From Levilactobacillus parabrevis ATCC 53295 (lineage in GTDB: Bacteria > Bacillota > Bacilli > Lactobacillales > Lactobacillaceae): a stretch of DNA of 53,093 nucleotides. Of the stretch, positions 26,965 to 35,929 are shown piece by piece. A model generated the notes under the pieces. It did no database searches and was not told the origin of the DNA. It saw nothing but the letters and a program-made list of their open reading frames with translations. Both the position numbers and the translations under genes were made by a program. The stretch covers positions 1-53,093 of the forward strand of contig NZ_AZCZ01000018.1 of assembly GCF_001434055.1 (NCBI RefSeq), in the 5' to 3' direction. Numbering within the stretch: position 1 is the stretch's first letter; each line of letters starts with the position of its first letter.

Positions 26965-28616
26965 GCGACATTGAAATTTCACAGGGAACACCGTTAGAAC
27001 CTATCGAAAAAATTGCGGCAAAGGTGGGGTTAACGCCCGATCAAATCGAACCCTACGGTCACACTAAGGCTAAGATCAACCTGCCACTGGCCGGCGATCA
27101 TCAAACGGGGAAACTCGTTTTGGTCACGTCGATCAACCCAACTCCGGCTGGGGAGGGAAAATCGACCGTTGTCGTCGGCCTGGGGGATGCCATGAACCGT
27201 GCGGGCCACAAGACCGTGCTGGCGCTGCGGGAACCCTCAATGGGCCCCGTCATGGGACTCAAAGGTGGCGCGACCGGTGGGGGCTATGCTCAGGTAGTGC
27301 CCATGGAAGATATCAACCTGCATTTTACGGGGGACTTCCACGCCTTGACCGAGGCTCACGATACCTTGGCGGCGTTGATTGACAATCATATTCAACAAGG
27401 CAACGAATTACGGCTCGATCCGCGGCGTATCGTGTGGAAACGGGTGCTGGATATCAATGACCGTGAGCTGCGGCAAACGGTCATCGGTCTCGGTGGTCGC
27501 ACGTCTGGGGTACCACGCCAGGATGGCTTTGACATCACGGTTGCCAGTGAACTGATGGCGGTCTTGTGCTTGAGTGAAGACCTCAGCGACTTAAAGCGCC
27601 GGGTCAACCGTATTCTGATCGGTTACAACGAGGACAAGGAGCCGGTCACGGTCGGTGATCTGAAGGTTGGCGGGGCAATTACCCTGTTACTGAAGGATGC
27701 CATCAAGCCTAACCTGGTCCAGACGTTGGAACACAACCCAGCCATTATTCATGGGGGGCCATTTGCTAACATCGCCCACGGGTGTAACTCCGTCTTGGCG
27801 ACGCAGACCGCGTTGCAACTCGGCGACTACGCCGTGACTGAAGCCGGCTTCGGGGCCGACCTCGGTGGTGAGAAGTTCATGGATATTAAGACACCGGTGC
27901 TCGGCAAGACACCGGATGCCGTGGTCATTGTGGCTACCGTTCGGGCGCTGAAGTACAACGGTGGTGTCAAGCGTGCTGACTTGGAAACGGAAAACGTGGC
28001 GGCTCTCCAGACGGGAAGCGCCAACCTGAAACGGCACATCGCCAGCATGCAACAGTACGGCGTGCCGGTGGTCGTGGCCATCAATCGCTTCACCAGCGAT
28101 ACCGATGCCGAAATTGCTGCACTGACGGCCAACATCGAAGCGCTGAACGTGCCCGTTGCAACGACGACGGTGTGGGCCGATGGTGGTGCCGGGGCTATGG
28201 ACCTGGCTGACAAGGTCGTTGCGGCAACGCAGCAGCCCAGTCACTTTACCCGTTTAACGCCAGAACATGCCGATCTGGTCACCCAGATGACGGCCATTAC
28301 GCAGAAAATCTACGGTGGGGCTAAGGTTGAACTATCGACCAAGGCGACTCGTCAACTGAAGACCTTTGCCAAGCATGGTTGGGACAAACTGCCCGTCTGC
28401 ATGGCCAAGACACAGTATTCACTGACTGATGATGCCCACCAGCTCGGGGCGCCCACGGACTTTACGATTCACGTCCGCGAGTTCGCGCCACGGTTAGGTG
28501 CCGGCTTCGTGGTTGCCTTGACGGGAAACGTCTTGACAATGCCGGGGTTGCCTAAACATCCAGCGGCGTTGGATATGGATATTGACGCTGACGGGAAGAT
28601 TACGGGCCTGTTCTAG
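26961..28616 (+). CDS. fhs: Formate-tetrahydrofolate ligase
   Basis: 551 residues. It joins formate to THF with ATP to give 10-formyl-THF, feeding purine and formyl-Met synthesis. P-loop-like [16 protein letters not shown] near 62-77, [22 protein letters not shown], and the C-terminal [10 protein letters not shown] motif are all present. Start is TTG (26961-26963), overlapping the EbsA-like stop, with AAGGAGG properly spaced. Length is family standard. Confidence 0.95.
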   Translation: MSDIEISQGTPLEPIEKIAAKVGLTPDQIEPYGHTKAKINLPLAGDHQTGKLVLVTSINPTPAGEGKSTVVVGLGDAMNRAGHKTVLALREPSMGPVMGLKGGATGGGYAQVVPMEDINLHFTGDFHALTEAHDTLAALIDNHIQQGNELRLDPRRIVWKRVLDINDRELRQTVIGLGGRTSGVPRQDGFDITVASELMAVLCLSEDLSDLKRRVNRILIGYNEDKEPVTVGDLKVGGAITLLLKDAIKPNLVQTLEHNPAIIHGGPFANIAHGCNSVLATQTALQLGDYAVTEAGFGADLGGEKFMDIKTPVLGKTPDAVVIVATVRALKYNGGVKRADLETENVAALQTGSANLKRHIASMQQYGVPVVVAINRFTSDTDAEIAALTANIEALNVPVATTTVWADGGAGAMDLADKVVAATQQPSHFTRLTPEHADLVTQMTAITQKIYGGAKVELSTKATRQLKTFAKHGWDKLPVCMAKTQYSLTDDAHQLGAPTDFTIHVREFAPRLGAGFVVALTGNVLTMPGLPKHPAALDMDIDADGKITGLF

Positions 28617-28650
28617 ACTATCTGAATCCGATTATTAAAATTATTTTGTG

Positions 28651-28683
28651 AACGGTCAACCTACCGGAGTTGGCCGTTTTTTT
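28651..28683 (+). terminator. Terminator of fhs
   Basis: AACGGTCAAC (28651-28660) pairs with GTTGGCCGTT (28669-28678) with one wobble, followed by a run of seven T. Confidence 0.9.
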
Positions 28684-28761
28684 ATATCGTCGCGCAATTA
28701 ATGTGAACTTTGACAGTCGGTGCGTCAGTGCTAAACTAGCCAATAGTGGGAGGAATTTAGT

Positions 28762-29532
28762 ATGAAAAAAGTGATTCAAATCATGACGATTATCGGTGTT
28801 GGCATTGGCCTTTCAAGTGTTGTCAGTATGACGGCTTCTGCAAGTAGCCAGTATTCGGCTTCGCGTGCCAGTTCGGTACGGTTAGTTTGGCGGAAGGCCA
28901 TGAAACGGCATGCTTACACGGCAACGACCGGTTCACGGTTCTCGAAACACCTCAGCATCCGTTATGGCAACAATAAGACGACGGCGAAGGTGACGTGGTA
29001 CACGGATGCCCATGAAATGTTGTATAAGAAGTACGCGGGACACAATGCCATTTACTATCACGTGAAGAGCGCAGATGGATCCTTGCAGGGGTGGATCTGG
29101 CGTGGTTACCTGAAGGCTAGAAATGGCAAAACGACGAAGACACAGGTCACAGATGATGTGACTGTCGATAGTAAAACTATGATTCGGACCATGTTTCCTA
29201 AGTCTACATACAATTCAAAATTGACGGATGCGGCAAACTCCTTTGAAACGATTGATGATTCCGCTGACGTTAACGAACTGCGTAGCCAAGAAGGCATGAG
29301 TCAGGTGATTTCCAGATACGTGTCATTCAAGAGGATGAAGTATATCGATTTTTACAGCAAAAATCCGGCTAGTATGAAGTCGATTGACCAAGCCCTGACT
29401 GCTCAGGGATACGATGCGGCAACCAGGAAGAACTTCAAAGGGTGGTCCGTTGGTGGTAGTGTCACGGGGCTAGATGATGCGCTGGAAGGCATTGACCCAG
29501 GAGAAGGTATTATTTATCTCATTCAACAATAG
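28762..29532 (+). CDS. Secreted protein of unknown function
   Basis: 256 residues. A classical signal peptide (MKK..., hydrophobic core to about 22, cleavage near ASA-SS) precedes a basic region and a segment, WYTDAHEMLYKKYAGHNAIYYH...GWIWRGYLK, that resembles the short SH3/GW-like wall-binding or surface-layer-associated repeats of lactobacilli. The C-terminal 120 residues are unassigned; no catalytic motif seen. Good GGGAGG ribosome site and its own terminator. Likely cell-wall associated. Confidence 0.75.
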   Translation: MKKVIQIMTIIGVGIGLSSVVSMTASASSQYSASRASSVRLVWRKAMKRHAYTATTGSRFSKHLSIRYGNNKTTAKVTWYTDAHEMLYKKYAGHNAIYYHVKSADGSLQGWIWRGYLKARNGKTTKTQVTDDVTVDSKTMIRTMFPKSTYNSKLTDAANSFETIDDSADVNELRSQEGMSQVISRYVSFKRMKYIDFYSKNPASMKSIDQALTAQGYDAATRKNFKGWSVGGSVTGLDDALEGIDPGEGIIYLIQQ

Positions 29533-29548
29533 TCAGTTTTTCCGAGAG

Positions 29549-29579
29549 GCGGTCATCAGTGGTGGTGACTGCTTTTTTT
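29549..29579 (+). terminator. Terminator after the secreted protein
   Basis: GCGGTCATCA (29549-29558) pairs with TGGTGACTGC (29563-29572) with wobbles, followed by seven T. Confidence 0.85.
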
Positions 29580-29629
29580 AGATCCGCTTTTAACTTGAAT
29601 CAGCTGAGCTGAATACTTAGAATTGTCTC

Positions 29630-29779
29630 TCAGTCGGCACTAACGTCATTCGGTGAACAGATTGTCGCCAATAAAAAGATGCCGTTTGAGCTGTCTCGGA
29701 TAAGCTCAGAGGAAAAACGCAGCCAAATAGTTAGAAGAACATGACACGATTAAGGCGATGAACAATCATCGCTTTTTTT
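29630..29779 (+). ncRNA. Candidate small RNA
   Basis: A promoter-like pair TTGAAT (29595-29600) and TAGAAT (29618-29623), spaced exactly 17 bp, is followed about 130 bp later by an intrinsic terminator: GCGATGA (29755-29761)/TCATCGC (29766-29772) plus seven T. Between them TGAGC/GCTCA forms a small stem near 29690. A 21-codon frame beginning near 29682 lacks a ribosome site. The promoter-terminator pair without a gene suggests a ~150-nt RNA. Confidence 0.45.
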
Positions 29780-30035
29780 ACACTCTCCATTTACTACTAA
29801 TGTAATTTTCACAATTTTAGTCTCATAATTTTTCAAAATAGCTGTAATATTTGTTTTAATTCGCAATTCATTGCGGAGATGATCGATCGGCAAAACTCCG
29901 GCTAAACGCCAAACTCGGCACGTGTTCACTCGTCATCACACCCCAACAAGAATTCTGTTGCCCCTGAATCCATAACCCCCATGAAATGGTTCTCCAATTT
30001 TTATTTTGCCCAAACCGTCAGAGCCCGGCTTTTTC
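29780..30035. other. AT-rich intergenic stretch before lspA
   Basis: About 255 bases with no open frame carrying a ribosome site. The first 80 bases are AT-rich. No perfect repeats longer than about 8 bp were found by eye. Confidence 0.4.
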
Positions 30036-30044
30036 TGGTATAAT
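30036..30044 (+). promoter_or_regulatory. Extended -10 promoter of lspA
   Basis: TGGTATAAT is a consensus extended -10 (TG-N-TATAAT), 38 bp before the lspA start. A -35 element is weak, as expected for extended -10 promoters. Confidence 0.65.
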
Positions 30045-30082
30045 TTTCAACAACGACTTATAGGAAAGGTGCTCCAGAAGTT

Positions 30083-30547
30083 ATGCTGATTGCTGATACC
30101 ATCTTAATTATTCTGCTGGTTGGGCTCGACCAGTGGATCAAATACGCCGTGGTGGCCAACATCCCCCTCGGTGGCGAACAGAGCTTCATCCCCGGGCTGG
30201 TATCGTTGACCCACTTGCGCAACGATGGGGCCGCCTGGAGTATCTTACAGGGCCAAATGTGGTTCTTTGCCGTCATCGCCATCGTGGCGTTGGGCGTCAT
30301 GGGCTACTTCTTCTGGCAGTACCGCAATCGTGGTGAACACTGGCCGGAAGAATTGGGGCTCGCCCTAATGATGGCCGGAACCATTGGGAACTTCATCGAC
30401 CGGCTCACACAGGGTTACGTCGTCGACATGTTCCAACTCGACTTTATTAATTTTCCAATCTTTAACTTTGCCGACAGTTGTTTAACGGTCGGTGTGATAT
30501 TTATTGCGATCGGGGTCTTTCTCGCCGATCGTCGGGAGGCACATTAA
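30083..30547 (+). CDS. lspA: Lipoprotein signal peptidase (signal peptidase II)
   Basis: 154-residue four-helix membrane aspartyl protease that removes signal peptides from prolipoproteins. Catalytic aspartates are D106 in GNFIDRL and D131 in NFADS; the conserved N-terminal DQWIK (16-20) and RNDGAAWS (46-53) are present. GGAAAGGTGC serves as ribosome site. The TAA overlaps the ATG of rluD by one base. Confidence 0.96.
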   Translation: MLIADTILIILLVGLDQWIKYAVVANIPLGGEQSFIPGLVSLTHLRNDGAAWSILQGQMWFFAVIAIVALGVMGYFFWQYRNRGEHWPEELGLALMMAGTIGNFIDRLTQGYVVDMFQLDFINFPIFNFADSCLTVGVIFIAIGVFLADRREAH

Positions 30548-31470
30548 TGCAAACACATGAATTTACGGTAACGGAGACGGCGCGGCTGGATAAGCTCGTT
30601 GCCGAAACGGTAACCACAATTTCTCGCTCACAGGCCAAAGGCGCCATTGAAGCGGGACAGATCACGGTAGACGGCCAACCGGCCAAGCCAAAGGATAAAC
30701 CGGCCGTGGGGGCTACAATTCACATTGAATTGCCCGCCCCACAGCCACTCGATGTCACTCCGGAAAACATTCCGCTGGATATCGTTTACGAAGACGATGA
30801 TGTCATCGTCGTGAACAAGCCGCAGGGGATGGTCGTTCATCCCGCACCGGGGCATCCTAATCACACGTTGGTCAACGCACTCCTGTATCATAGCCCCTTG
30901 TCTAGCATCAATGGGACGTTGCGGCCGGGGATTGTGCATCGCATTGATAAGGATACATCGGGCTTACTGATGGTGGCCAAGAACGACCACGCCCATCAGA
31001 GCCTCTCTGCGCAACTGCAGGCCAAGACCAACCTCCGAGAGTACGTGGCAATCGTGCACGGTAACTTCAAGGAAGAAGAGGGCGTAATTCGCGCGCCACT
31101 TGGTCGGGCGCCTAAGGACCGTAAGAAGCAGGCCGTCGTGGCCGATGGTCGCCCTGCCGTGACTCATTTCCGCGTATTGGAACGCTACGGCAACTACACG
31201 CTGGTTTCCTGTCGCTTGGAGACCGGTCGGACCCATCAGATCCGCGTGCACATGGCGTACATTAACCATCCGGTTGCGGGTGATCCGTTGTATGGCCCTA
31301 AGAAGACGCTAAAGGGTGAAGGTCAGTTCCTGCACGCTCGCGAATTAGGGTTCGTCCACCCGACAACGGGTGAGCAGTTAGACTTCACTGCGCCCGTTCC
31401 GCCGCACTTTATGGCGGTCGTCAATAAGCTACGGCACGAGGCCGGTTTACCGGTTGACAAAGTAATCTAA
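30547..31470 (+). CDS. rluD: RluD-family pseudouridine synthase
   Basis: 307 residues: an S4 RNA-binding domain (about 12-60) and the RluA/RluD catalytic domain with HRIDKDTSGLL (131-141, catalytic D134) and GRTHQIRVHMAYINHPVAGDP. Modifies rRNA (large-subunit uridines by family inference). ATG 30547 has GGGAGG upstream inside lspA, and a longer upstream frame belongs to lspA DNA. Conserved lspA-rluD operon, normally followed by pyrR as here. Confidence 0.94.
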   Translation: MQTHEFTVTETARLDKLVAETVTTISRSQAKGAIEAGQITVDGQPAKPKDKPAVGATIHIELPAPQPLDVTPENIPLDIVYEDDDVIVVNKPQGMVVHPAPGHPNHTLVNALLYHSPLSSINGTLRPGIVHRIDKDTSGLLMVAKNDHAHQSLSAQLQAKTNLREYVAIVHGNFKEEEGVIRAPLGRAPKDRKKQAVVADGRPAVTHFRVLERYGNYTLVSCRLETGRTHQIRVHMAYINHPVAGDPLYGPKKTLKGEGQFLHARELGFVHPTTGEQLDFTAPVPPHFMAVVNKLRHEAGLPVDKVI

Positions 31471-31518
31471 GCTTTTTAAACTAAATGTACGAGATAAGCG
31501 GGTTTGCCGGTAGCTAGG

Positions 31519-31559
31519 CGGGCGGGTTTCTTCACCATTTTGCCGAAGAGATCTGCCCG
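31519..31559 (+). promoter_or_regulatory. Long leader hairpin before pyrR
   Basis: Arms 31519-31533 and 31545-31559 form an unbroken 15-bp helix (three G-U wobbles) with an 11-nt loop ACCATTTTGCC. Only a weak T-rich tail follows. It sits in the 132-base space between rluD and pyrR where PyrR-controlled attenuators are usually found, but I do not see the conserved PyrR-binding loop (a CC-N-GNGAGG-like sequence). Could be a terminator or a changed attenuator. Confidence 0.55.
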
Positions 31560-31581
31560 TTTCCTGCACATGAACGCGTGA

Positions 31582-32136
<555 letters not shown>

Positions 32137-32160
32137 ACTTGACGAAGGGGCCGATTTAGC

Positions 32161-33240
32161 ATGGAAAAACGCTATTTGATTTTAGAAGACGGCTCGGCCT
32201 ACGCCGGTGAAGGATTTGGTGCCGGCGCGACAACGAGTGGCGAAGTCATTTCCAACTTGAATCTCTTAGGCTATCAGGAAACAATCACCGATCAGATTTA
32301 TCACAACCAAATCATCATTTTTGCGCAGCCAGCCATTGGTAACGTGGGGATCAACCACGATAGTTACGAGTCGATTCTGCCCACGGCTAAGGGGATGGTG
32401 GTCCGCGATGTCACGAACATCTCGACCAACCGCCTGTCCCGGCTGTCGCTTGATGAATTTTTACAACAACACAACATTCCGGGGATCAGTGGCATCGATA
32501 CCCGCCACCTGATTCGTAAGCTCCGCAAAATGGATGGGCCGGTCAAGGGGAGTATCGTGGACGTTGCGGACGCCCACGCCTTTGATCAGCTCAACGCCAC
32601 GGTGCTGACGAATCGCCAGGTCGATCAGGTCGCCACGCCCAAACCGTATCCCAACCCGGATACCGGTAAGAACGTGGTCGTGATCGACTTTGGGCTGAAA
32701 CACGGGATTTTACGGCAGTTGTCCGAGCGCCGGTGCAACGTCACGGTTCTACCATGGACAGCGAGTGCTCAAGACGTGCTGAACTTGGATCCGGATGGGG
32801 TGCTCCTGTCGACGGGGCCTGGTTCACCCTTAGACCTCGGTGAAGGGGTCTTAGAGATGATTAGAGCCGTTCAAGCGGAGATTCCGTTATTCGCTATTGG
32901 CTTGGGCCACGAGCTCTTTGCGCTGGCTAATGGGGCGAAATTAGAGGCACTGCCCGTGGAGTATCACGGCAGTAGCCATCCCATTCGCCGGATCATTACG
33001 AACGATATTATTTATGCCACGCAGGGTCAGGGATACGCCGTCACCGCCAAGACGATTGACCGTGACCGGCTGATCACCACCTACGTGGACCTGATCAACG
33101 GCACCGTTCAGGGACTGCGACACCGTGACTACCCAGCATTCTCCGTGCAGTTCTTCGCGGATGGTGCACCGGGACCTCATGAGAGTCGGGACCTGTTTGA
33201 TGAATTCATGGAAGCCATGACAGCACGGCGGGAGGGATAA
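32161..33240 (+). CDS. Carbamoyl-phosphate synthase small-subunit homologue lacking the glutaminase triad
   Basis: 359 residues, co-linear with CarA. The N-terminal CarA domain is well kept (GYQETITDQIYHNQII, IGNVGINHDS, IPGISGIDTRHLIRKLR). In the class I glutamine amidotransferase domain the nucleophile Cys is Gly247 (AIGLGHE instead of xICLGHQ; codon GGC at 32899-32901), the catalytic His is Phe332 and the Glu is Asp334 (FFADGAPGP for YHPEASPGP). GPGDP reads GPGSP and SQNHG reads TQGQG. It should be unable to hydrolyse glutamine. The frame is intact, with GC and codon use like its neighbours, so it is not a fresh pseudogene. Co-transcribed with pyrR and the carB-like gene. A new non-catalytic or ammonia-independent role is inferred. 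Confidence 0.9.
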   Translation: MEKRYLILEDGSAYAGEGFGAGATTSGEVISNLNLLGYQETITDQIYHNQIIIFAQPAIGNVGINHDSYESILPTAKGMVVRDVTNISTNRLSRLSLDEFLQQHNIPGISGIDTRHLIRKLRKMDGPVKGSIVDVADAHAFDQLNATVLTNRQVDQVATPKPYPNPDTGKNVVVIDFGLKHGILRQLSERRCNVTVLPWTASAQDVLNLDPDGVLLSTGPGSPLDLGEGVLEMIRAVQAEIPLFAIGLGHELFALANGAKLEALPVEYHGSSHPIRRIITNDIIYATQGQGYAVTAKTIDRDRLITTYVDLINGTVQGLRHRDYPAFSVQFFADGAPGPHESRDLFDEFMEAMTARREG

Positions 33241-33242
33241 GT

Positions 33243-35816
33243 TTGCAGAACTTGGATGACTTACAAAAAGTTTTGATCATTGGGAGTGGTCCGACGGAAA
33301 TTGGTCATGAGACCGAGCTCGACAGTGCCACCGTCCAGATCATTACGGGCTTCAAGAAACACGGCGTCCGGACGCTGGTGATCGATAACAATCCATTCTC
33401 CGTGGCGCTGGAAGAAATTCAGCCAACCAACATGTACGTCCAGGCGGTGACGACCGCTAACGTGCGACACATCATTGAACGTGACCAGCCGGATGCCATC
33501 TTACCGACGCTGGGTGGCCTGCTGGGTATTCGAATCACTCAGGAGCTCATTGAAAATGGTGATATTGGTCGTTTTGGCGTCACTATTTTAGGGATGCCCG
33601 CTGCGACTCTACGGCAGATTAACAATCCAGCCGCCTTAAACGCCACGCTCAAGGAGATTCACGAGCCAGTCATCGAGGCACAGGTCGTGTCTACAGAAGA
33701 CGAGGCTCTGGGGTTGGTTGAGTCGATTGGTTTTCCACTGATTGTAAAGCCGGTGGCACCACGCTTGGATACCAACCGCACAATCTGTGAAAATGTCGAT
33801 GACATGCTGGACGCCCTGAATCAGGGGTTCGCTCAGTCACGATTTGACCAATGTACGCTGGAACGCAGTGTCGTTGGTTACAAGGAAATTGAAATGGTTG
33901 CGGTTCGCGATGTGGCCGATACCAAGATCCTGATCGCAGGGTTGGAAAATATCGACACCGTTGGGATTCACTCGGGAGACTCGATTGTGGTGACGCCACC
34001 ACAAACGTTGAATGACCGGGAGTACCAAGACCTGCGGGACGCCACCTTTCGGATTGCAACCGAACTGGGAATTGTGGGAGTCATCCACATTCACTTTGCG
34101 TTGAATCCAAATAATCAGCATTTCTACGTGACTAAGATTGCCCCGTACTTTACGCGAGGGGTGGCCTTGGCCGCGCGGACGACCGGTTATCCACTGGCGC
34201 TGGTCACCGGCGCTCTGCTGATCGGTCAACGACTCGTCGACATCAAATTGCCGAGCCGCTTTGTTAAGCAGACCGCTATCATGGAGCCGACCATCGACCA
34301 TGTCAGCGTGCGCATCCCAATCTGGCCCTTCCAGGAGGTACCCGATGCCGATCAACACTTGGATACCGTCATGAAGGCGGTTGGGTCCACGGTTGGTGTG
34401 GGCCGGTCTGTCGAAGAGGCTATGTTAAAGTCCGTGCGGAGTTCGCAGTTCTCGCCTCGAGATGTGCTACCCAGCGTCAGCAACCTAACCGACGGGGAAA
34501 TGATCAGTCAATTGATTCATCCGTTGGCTAACCGGATTCTGGTGCTGATTGAAGCACTTCGGCGCGGGTACACCCCCGATGAACTGAGTGAACTGACCAA
34601 GATCGATGTCTTCTACTTCGTTAAGCTCCAACATTTATTGAAAATCGAGAAACAAATCAAGGAAAATCCCCTGGACGTGGACACACTCAAGGATGCCCGC
34701 TACTACGGGTTTGGGGATGGGATGATTGCCCGCATCTGGCAGACGGATACGGCAACCATTCGGCGATTGTCTGCCGAGGCGGATATCAAGCCGACCTACA
34801 AGATGATTGAGCCTACCGCTGGGGAGTTTGACGAGCATGCTAGTGGCTACTACAGTACCTTTGAGTATGAGAACGAAAGCAAACCATTAGGCGACCGGAC
34901 GGCATTGGTACTGGGACGTGGTGGTAATCAGCTCGGTCCCAACTCCGCAGCGGAGTATTTCACAACTGAAATGCTCAAGCAGCTGAAGCGAGCGGGGTAT
35001 CACACGATCCTGATGAATACCAATCCAAATGCCATCGGGATTGCCCCTGAATTCACGGATAAGCAGTACGTCGATCCCATTCAACTGGGTGACGTGCTCA
35101 ACGTGATCAAGGTCGAGCACCCCGACATCGTCATTGTTCCAGGAAATCGGCATTACCTGACACGTGAGCTGGGTAAGCTGAACTTGAATCTGCATGTGCT
35201 GCCCCCAGATCAGGAGAGTAGTAAGTCACAACCGAAGACAGCGACCATCAGTGTGAGTCTGTTCGTCCACAAGCAACACAAGATTGCGGTGGGGGTCATG
35301 GACATGATTGCCCCGGGGATGAATCAGGATATCGCCCAAGTCACCGCCTTTCGGATGCCCGCTGAACGGGCCAAAGCTGATCGACTGAAGTTGGTCGAAC
35401 AAGCTAAGGAAGCCGTTAGCGAGCATCAGCTGACGGGGATGGTGCAAGTGTTATTTGCACCGAAGAGCAAGGACAGTCAACAACTGACGGTCGTTGGCAT
35501 CCGACCGACGCGTTTGACGGAGATGGCCTTTCTGAGTAAAGTCACCGGCGTCAACTGGGTACGAATGCTCACCCGACAACACATCGGAACGCTGGACGAG
35601 AAGGAACTGGCCGCCATTAAGATTGACCTGAATAGTAAGCGTGTCGCCTTAATGAACGCCGTCTTCCCATTCCAGCAGCTCCACGTCTTGAACCGGCCGG
35701 GAACGACCGATCAGGAAATGGGGGCCACAATTGCCTTTGGGTCGAGTGAGGCCTTAACTCTGAGTAATTTGAGCGATACCGAACAGCTCGATAAGATTAT
35801 TAACCGGACGATTTAA
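33243..35816 (+). CDS. Carbamoyl-phosphate synthase large-subunit homologue, truncated and lacking ATP-grasp residues
   Basis: 857 residues against about 1060 in CarB. First half: ATP-loop RP-x4-GGTGGG is KPVAPRLDTNRT (169-180), the position of Arg129 is Pro, and the metal-binding E-x-N-P is KIAP (298-301); Glu215 (GYKEIE) and ENID-x-VGIH-x-GDSIVV are kept. The middle oligomerisation domain (RRGYTPDELSELTKID, ~450-470) is good. In the second half the opening GSGPIRIGQ-x-EFDY reads GRGGNQLGPNSAAEYF, the ATP-grasp core is shortened, and the C-terminal MGS-like allosteric domain (~140 residues) is missing. TTG start with GGGAGGG, 2 bp after the carA-like stop. Likely a pseudoenzyme partner of the preceding gene. 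Confidence 0.9.
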   Translation: MQNLDDLQKVLIIGSGPTEIGHETELDSATVQIITGFKKHGVRTLVIDNNPFSVALEEIQPTNMYVQAVTTANVRHIIERDQPDAILPTLGGLLGIRITQELIENGDIGRFGVTILGMPAATLRQINNPAALNATLKEIHEPVIEAQVVSTEDEALGLVESIGFPLIVKPVAPRLDTNRTICENVDDMLDALNQGFAQSRFDQCTLERSVVGYKEIEMVAVRDVADTKILIAGLENIDTVGIHSGDSIVVTPPQTLNDREYQDLRDATFRIATELGIVGVIHIHFALNPNNQHFYVTKIAPYFTRGVALAARTTGYPLALVTGALLIGQRLVDIKLPSRFVKQTAIMEPTIDHVSVRIPIWPFQEVPDADQHLDTVMKAVGSTVGVGRSVEEAMLKSVRSSQFSPRDVLPSVSNLTDGEMISQLIHPLANRILVLIEALRRGYTPDELSELTKIDVFYFVKLQHLLKIEKQIKENPLDVDTLKDARYYGFGDGMIARIWQTDTATIRRLSAEADIKPTYKMIEPTAGEFDEHASGYYSTFEYENESKPLGDRTALVLGRGGNQLGPNSAAEYFTTEMLKQLKRAGYHTILMNTNPNAIGIAPEFTDKQYVDPIQLGDVLNVIKVEHPDIVIVPGNRHYLTRELGKLNLNLHVLPPDQESSKSQPKTATISVSLFVHKQHKIAVGVMDMIAPGMNQDIAQVTAFRMPAERAKADRLKLVEQAKEAVSEHQLTGMVQVLFAPKSKDSQQLTVVGIRPTRLTEMAFLSKVTGVNWVRMLTRQHIGTLDEKELAAIKIDLNSKRVALMNAVFPFQQLHVLNRPGTTDQEMGATIAFGSSEALTLSNLSDTEQLDKIINRTI

Positions 35817-35858
35817 CAGCCGGTATTCTTCGGGAATAAAAAAGAAATTGTAACTAGC

Positions 35859-35898
35859 AAAAAGTACGCCATCAACGTTAATTGATGGCGTACTTTTT
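35859..35898. terminator. Bidirectional terminator between the carB-like gene and rqcH
   Basis: A perfect stem of about 16 bp (AAAAAGTACGCCATCA with its complement ending TACTTTTT) with A and T runs outside; serves both convergent genes. Confidence 0.93.
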
Positions 35899-35929
35899 AT
35901 TTGGAAATTATTTGTATCGTACAATTAAG

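Noticed and set aside
33837-34358. 173-codon open frame antisense to the carB-like gene
   Set aside because: Composition is that of the reverse complement of a coding gene and no ribosome site is present.
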